A stretch of 64,000 bases of DNA from positions 3,511,001 to 3,575,000 of the forward strand of contig NZ_CP034448.1 of NCBI RefSeq assembly GCF_003952465.1, in the 5' to 3' direction. How positions within the stretch are numbered: the first letter of the stretch is position 1; every line of letters starts with the position of its first letter. The position numbers and the translations under genes were made by a program. Shown here piece after piece: positions 60,812-64,000 of the stretch. This stretch comes from Mesorhizobium sp. M1B.F.Ca.ET.045.04.1.1 (lineage in GTDB: Bacteria > Pseudomonadota > Alphaproteobacteria > Rhizobiales > Rhizobiaceae). A model generated the notes under the pieces. The model was not told the DNA's origin. It was given only the letters and a program-made list of their open reading frames with translations, and made no database searches.

Positions 60812-61653
60812 TGCGCCACCAGTTGCGCGCCGTAGGTGTAGCCATGGCGTTTCAGCCAACGCCGGTAGGCAACCGACGTCAGGTCGGCTCGCGTGGGAAT
60901 CTCCATGCCGGGATCGAGCGGCAGCAGCCCCGGAATCTGGTTTTCAAGGATCGACCGGTCCTGGACGAAGATCGTCTGCTGAAAATGGATCAGGTCCGTC
61001 ATGGGCGTCTCGTCGTCGAACAGCGCCATCCATGGCCACACGTCGCACAGGTCTTCGGCAAGAGGCTGCACGAAAAGCGTGATGACGTCCCATTCGCCCG
61101 GGCGCGGCGGACAGGTCTTGTAAAGGATCGAGCAGGTCGGCGCAGGCACGCGATACATGTATTCCGTGGTTATGCCGCCTTCCGCCGACTTGGCGGCCTG
61201 CGGCTGGTAGAACTTAACCTGGGTCGCCCAAACCTCGTCCTCGTCCTCGCGGATCTCGACCTTGTAGTTCTGGACCTCCGTATGCGGTTCGGCCCCCAAT
61301 ATGTCGGTATGGACGAACGGAAAATGCGCAATGTCCAGGAAGTTCTCCACCGCGCGCAACGGCGAGCAGCGCACGCGCACCACTCCGACATCGACAAGCC
61401 GGCGGCCGGGCTGATCGGCCTCGTGGATCGCAAACAGCGCCTTCTGCGGATCACCGGGCGACGCCCAGACATGGCCATAGCGCACGCAGACCGGCAGGGC
61501 GCGTCCGTTGCCGCCGGTGACCTTGGCGTTTCCGTCGTCGCCGAGCCGCACCTCGATCGGTTCGCCCATGAGGGCCGTCTTGCGCCCCTGCGCATCGAGC
61601 TGGCTGGCGAGGCCGACCGGATACCATTCGTCGATCATTGCGCTGCGGGTCAT
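60808..61653 (-). CDS. Rieske-oxygenase catalytic-domain protein (no Rieske cluster)
   Basis: 281 residues from ATG 61653. It is the C-terminal type domain of a ring-hydroxylating/demethylating oxygenase. The mononuclear iron site is VENFLDIAHFPFVHTDIL (two His), with the third-ligand region FVQDRSILENQIPG (Asp). FQQTIFVQDRS is close to O- and N-demethylases of the VanA/Ndm type. The 2Fe-2S cluster is absent here and is supplied by the separate gene upstream (overlap ATGA). Confidence 0.82.
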   Translation of the reverse strand: MTRSAMIDEWYPVGLASQLDAQGRKTALMGEPIEVRLGDDGNAKVTGGNGRALPVCVRYGHVWASPGDPQKALFAIHEADQPGRRLVDVGVVRVRCSPLRAVENFLDIAHFPFVHTDILGAEPHTEVQNYKVEIREDEDEVWATQVKFYQPQAAKSAEGGITTEYMYRVPAPTCSILYKTCPPRPGEWDVITLFVQPLAEDLCDVWPWMALFDDETPMTDLIHFQQTIFVQDRSILENQIPGLLPLDPGMEIPTRADLTSVAYRRWLKRHGYTYGAQLVAQ

Positions 61654-62300
61654 TGGACGGCCCTGCCGCGCCGAATGCCCTCGGCCGCCCGTCGCAGCGT
61701 TTCGGCGGCCCGCGACGCGGCGATCCGCTCGGTCGGATTGGCGTCCTCGCCCACCAGAACATGCATGAGCGTCCGCGCTTCCCCTTCGGGGGCAAGCAGC
61801 AGCCGCAGCGTCCGGCCATCGTGGGTATGGTCGAGCAGGCCGTCGTTGGCCTTCGCGCCCGCGGCCGCCTCCAGCGCCGCGACGTCCGCCTCCACCATCA
61901 TGGAGCGCAGCGGGGCAAGGCCGTCGAGCCGCGGCGGCAGGGCAGCGGCTTCGCCGACGGAAATCCATATGAGCCCGCCGCTGTCCTCGACCGCCTGGGT
62001 CGCGACGCGAATCGTCTCCGGCGGCGCCAGCCCCGGATGGGCCGGGATGCGCAGGCAGTTTCCCGCCCGGGCATAGCTCCAGCCGTGATAGATGCAGGAC
62101 AGTGCCTCACCGCGCACGAAGCCATGGGAAAGCCGCATGCCGCGATGAGGGCATCTGTCGGCAAAGGCCGCCGTGCGGCCGGAGCGGCTGCGCCAAAGGG
62201 CAATCGGTCCGACTGGGGATAGCGCCGGCATCACGGTTCCCGCCGGCAAGTCTGCAGAGAGGGCAACTGGCATCCATGAGCCGGTCGGATAGGGTGGCAT
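61650..62300 (-). CDS. Rieske 2Fe-2S protein, partner of the split oxygenase
   Basis: A 216-residue protein. The Rieske motif is CPHRGMRLSHG and, 17 residues on, CIYHGWSYARAG, within residues 50-80. The C-terminal ~100 residues are not a recognised catalytic domain and lack the His-His iron site. It begins the operon, and its stop overlaps the start of the catalytic subunit. Together the two match an oxygenase alpha subunit cut in two. An electron-transfer reductase is not in the window. Confidence 0.82.
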   Translation of the reverse strand: MPPYPTGSWMPVALSADLPAGTVMPALSPVGPIALWRSRSGRTAAFADRCPHRGMRLSHGFVRGEALSCIYHGWSYARAGNCLRIPAHPGLAPPETIRVATQAVEDSGGLIWISVGEAAALPPRLDGLAPLRSMMVEADVAALEAAAGAKANDGLLDHTHDGRTLRLLLAPEGEARTLMHVLVGEDANPTERIAASRAAETLRRAAEGIRRGRAVQ

Positions 62301-62460
62301 ACGTCAACTTTCAAATGACATCAGCATCTTCCCGAGCACAGCTTCGCGGTCAAGGGATTTGCTAATAAGCCCGGTCACGTTTGCACAATATTTCCTCACT
62401 GACAATAATGCCTAAAAAAGGGGCATCCCGTCTCCCGGGCAGGGCAGCGAGCTTCAAACA

Positions 62461-62730
62461 CTAGCTCGATTCGTTGTCGATCGGCGTCCGGCGAATGGTC
62501 TCGACCCAGACATCGATTGGTCCAAGGAAGCACCCCATCTCCATCATATCGATCAGTTCGGCCGGACCGGCGACGTCGAGCTCAATCCGATCGGGACCGG
62601 CAACGCATATGGCCTGCGCGAGCCCGAGCTTGGCGGCATGACGCTCGATCCACGGAAGGAAGGATGACGCCTCGACATCGCCGAGGATCGTCATGCGCTC
62701 CCGCCAGGAATATCGATTTTGCTCGCTCAT
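62461..62730 (-). CDS. Acylphosphatase-like small protein
   Basis: 89 residues from ATG 62730, with GAGG upstream. The sequence follows an acylphosphatase fold pattern (LGDVEASSFLPWIERHAAKL, IELDVAGPAELIDMMEMGCFLGP, VETIRRTPI). The catalytic Arg of the FR motif is Leu (SFL), and the Asn of the usual WVxN motif is not seen. It is probably an inactive or re-purposed member. It ends 160 bases before the Rieske operon start, same strand; the upstream gap has an AT-rich stretch (62754-62766). Confidence 0.6.
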   Translation of the reverse strand: MSEQNRYSWRERMTILGDVEASSFLPWIERHAAKLGLAQAICVAGPDRIELDVAGPAELIDMMEMGCFLGPIDVWVETIRRTPIDNESS

Positions 62731-62952
62731 AGAAAACCTCGGCAATGAAACAGATATATATCTATCTGCATTGTGCTCAATCGCTGAAGCACCTGACCAA
62801 GCGCCATAAACAGGCTGTGGTGTGGGGCTTGTGATCCCTCATGCGGCTTGCGTCGCTCGGCGGCGCAGCGTCACCGACCAGCGCGACACGGCCTTTCGGA
62901 ATCGGATGTCATGACCCAAAGCCGTCTCGCAGTCCCGAGCGGGAAATGACTC

Positions 62953-63060
62953 TAAAAGCGCGTCGCGATGAAACGGATCCAGGCGACGCGCTTTAGGTCT
63001 TTGTTTTTATGCATGTCGTTTTCGCAAAACCGCTGCACACTTTTGCGCGACATGCGTTAA
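62953..63060. repeat. RIME-like palindromic element, copy C
   Basis: Two palindromes (AAAGCGCGTCGC...GCGACGCGCTTT; GCATGTCG...CGACATGC) joined by AGGTCTTTGTTTTTAT. Its reverse complement matches copy A at 10473-10577, so the two lie in opposite directions. It fills the gap before the TPR gene; the rest of 62746-62952 shows nothing else. Confidence 0.75.
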
Positions 63061-64000
63061 CCTCCGGAAGGCCGCCCTTCGGTTCCGCTTCCTGATTGGC
63101 CTTCTGCCTTCGCCAAACTGACCTCCAGGCGCTCGATCAGCGCCCGATAACGCGGATGATCGCGCACAGGATTCATATCCACGTCCTGCGCCATCCAGTG
63201 CACTTGCTGCAATCCAAGCTGCGGCACGCAGTGCTCCAGCGTGTCGATCGCCTTTTCGATGGCGCCGATCGCCGCCAGGAAACACGCGACATTGTAGTGG
63301 CTGCTATAGTCCTCCGGGTCGATGGTGATCGCGCGCTCGGCCCACTGCACGGCGCGTTCGTCCAGGCCGAGATTGTGGAGGATGTAACAACCATAGGCAT
63401 AGGCTGCCCCGTCGTCCGGATAGAGCTGCATGGCTTTCTCGATGCGGGTGAGCAACTCCCCTGAAAGCCTGTGGGCTTCCTCCTCGTCGCCCAGGGTCTT
63501 GCGGCAATCCCAGAGCATGCACATCGCACCATAGCTGTTGCGATCAACCTCCGCCGCCTTCTCGTAGGCGGCCGCGGCCTCTGCAAACTTGCGCTCCATG
63601 CGCAGCACATCGCCCAGGGTCCTGTGCGCCTCGTAGAGATCGGGATCGAGCGCGATTGCTCGCCGGCAGGCGGCGCCTGCGAGCTCGATTTGCTCCTTCT
63701 GGAAATGCGCCATCGCGTGGGCCACGTGAGCTTCCGCCAGCGTCGAGTCCAAAGCCAGCGCGCGCTGCGCCTCGGCGCTCAAGGTGATAAGGTTTGCGCT
63801 GGGATCTCCGGATCTCAGCAACATGCCTTCAGCTAGCGCCAGCCCGGCCCGCGCCAGCGCGTATTCGGGATCTATCTCGAGCGCCCGCTGGTAGAGGCGT
63901 CGGGCGGAAAGGTGATTGCGACGGCCCAGGCGCAAGAAATGCTGCCGTCCCATGAGGTAATACTGATAGGCTTCGACGTTCTCGGTCGTGCGCTTGCCGA
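63057..64000 (-). CDS. TPR-repeat protein, partial (N-terminus off right edge)
   Basis: The frame is open to the right edge (at least 314 residues), the upstream part reading GKRTTENVEAYQYYLMGRQH. This NVEAY..YL(M/R)GR start of a TPR array is typical of class III adenylate cyclases and of TPR-domain response proteins, whose N-terminal cyclase domain would lie beyond base 64000. At least six TPR-like units follow (for example LYQRALEIDPEYALARAGLA and CRRAIALDPDLYEAHRTLGD). The N-terminal domain cannot be judged here. Confidence 0.7.
   Translation of the reverse strand, partial: GKRTTENVEAYQYYLMGRQHFLRLGRRNHLSARRLYQRALEIDPEYALARAGLALAEGMLLRSGDPSANLITLSAEAQRALALDSTLAEAHVAHAMAHFQKEQIELAGAACRRAIALDPDLYEAHRTLGDVLRMERKFAEAAAAYEKAAEVDRNSYGAMCMLWDCRKTLGDEEEAHRLSGELLTRIEKAMQLYPDDGAAYAYGCYILHNLGLDERAVQWAERAITIDPEDYSSHYNVACFLAAIGAIEKAIDTLEHCVPQLGLQQVHWMAQDVDMNPVRDHPRYRALIERLEVSLAKAEGQSGSGTEGRPSGG

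Noticed and set aside
60811..62076. 421-codon open frame on the plus strand
   Set aside because: Antisense to the split Rieske oxygenase genes, which carry clear motifs.
1..64000. CRISPR arrays, rRNA operons, prophage genes
   Set aside because: No regularly spaced repeats, rRNA-like stretches or phage structural genes were seen in the window.

Overview
The window is high-GC DNA that reads as a member of the Rhizobiales, most likely Mesorhizobium or a close relative. The basis is the fixNOQP-fixGHIS order with a soluble FixLJ pair, the FnrN/FixK/NnrR set of Crp-type regulators, an alphaproteobacterial hemA, and the palindromic intergenic elements typical of rhizobia. No rRNA, tRNA or CRISPR array is visible. 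This assignment is from recognition only; no search was run.

Layout. (1) 1-13.7 kb: the first codons of a bufferin-type (DUF2282) precursor gene run off the left edge. Next come a degenerate patatin, a pair of paralogous small secreted proteins, three closely related LysR regulators, a secreted cupin, an MFS exporter and a DUF302 protein. A redox/storage-carbon block follows: 3-hydroxybutyrate dehydrogenase, patatin, type II NADH dehydrogenase, a flavin disulfide oxidoreductase and a peroxiredoxin-like protein. (2) 13.7-14.6 kb: non-coding, with insertion-sequence debris and one copy of an ~80-bp repeat whose second copy lies at 53.75 kb. (3) 14.6-21.7 kb: one minus-strand run encoding a cyclase/AAA protein, a YcaO protein, a TfuA protein, a zinc metallopeptidase and a low-GC orphan. 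This is a probable peptide-modification (thioamidation-type) locus with no recognisable precursor. (4) 22.2-29.1 kb: an arabinoside-use module with an ArsR-type regulator, a GH51 arabinofuranosidase and a sugar ABC transporter, sharing an operator-like motif. (5) 29.1-29.9 kb: decayed DNA with an IS256-family remnant. (6) 29.9-53.4 kb: a microaerobic and denitrification supercluster. It holds hemA, fixLJ, fixGHIS, ccoNOQP, a frameshifted hemerythrin, fnrN, hemN, an ion channel, a truncated hemoglobin, nirKV, pseudoazurin, nnrS, nnrR, a DUF1858 protein, a broken acetate kinase, a GNAT protein and fixK. (7) 54.1-62.3 kb: a tightly coupled nine-gene minus-strand operon with a two-part Rieske oxygenase, a GST, a purine-type deaminase and a BMP/nucleoside-type ABC transporter. 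(8) The right end has an acylphosphatase-like gene and a TPR protein that runs off the edge.

How it works together. In cluster 6, FixL senses O2 and drives FixJ. FixK and FnrN then act through TTGAT-N4-ATCAA boxes found before fixG, ccoN, hemN/fnrN, hemA and a small gene at 31.4 kb. NnrR, an NO-type regulator, is expected at TTGCG-N4-CGCAA boxes found before nirK, pseudoazurin and nnrS/nnrR. Two sites (45.6 and 51.6 kb) combine one half-site of each class. The cbb3 oxidase and its assembly factors, heme synthesis (HemA, HemN) and copper nitrite reduction with its electron donor are therefore under joint low-O2/NO control. No NO reductase or N2O reductase genes are in the window.

The most interesting parts are the YcaO-TfuA locus, the Rieske/GST purine-like operon, the bufferin precursor at the edge, the paired small secreted proteins, the hybrid FNR/NnrR boxes, and the ~80-bp direct repeats that bracket 40 kb.
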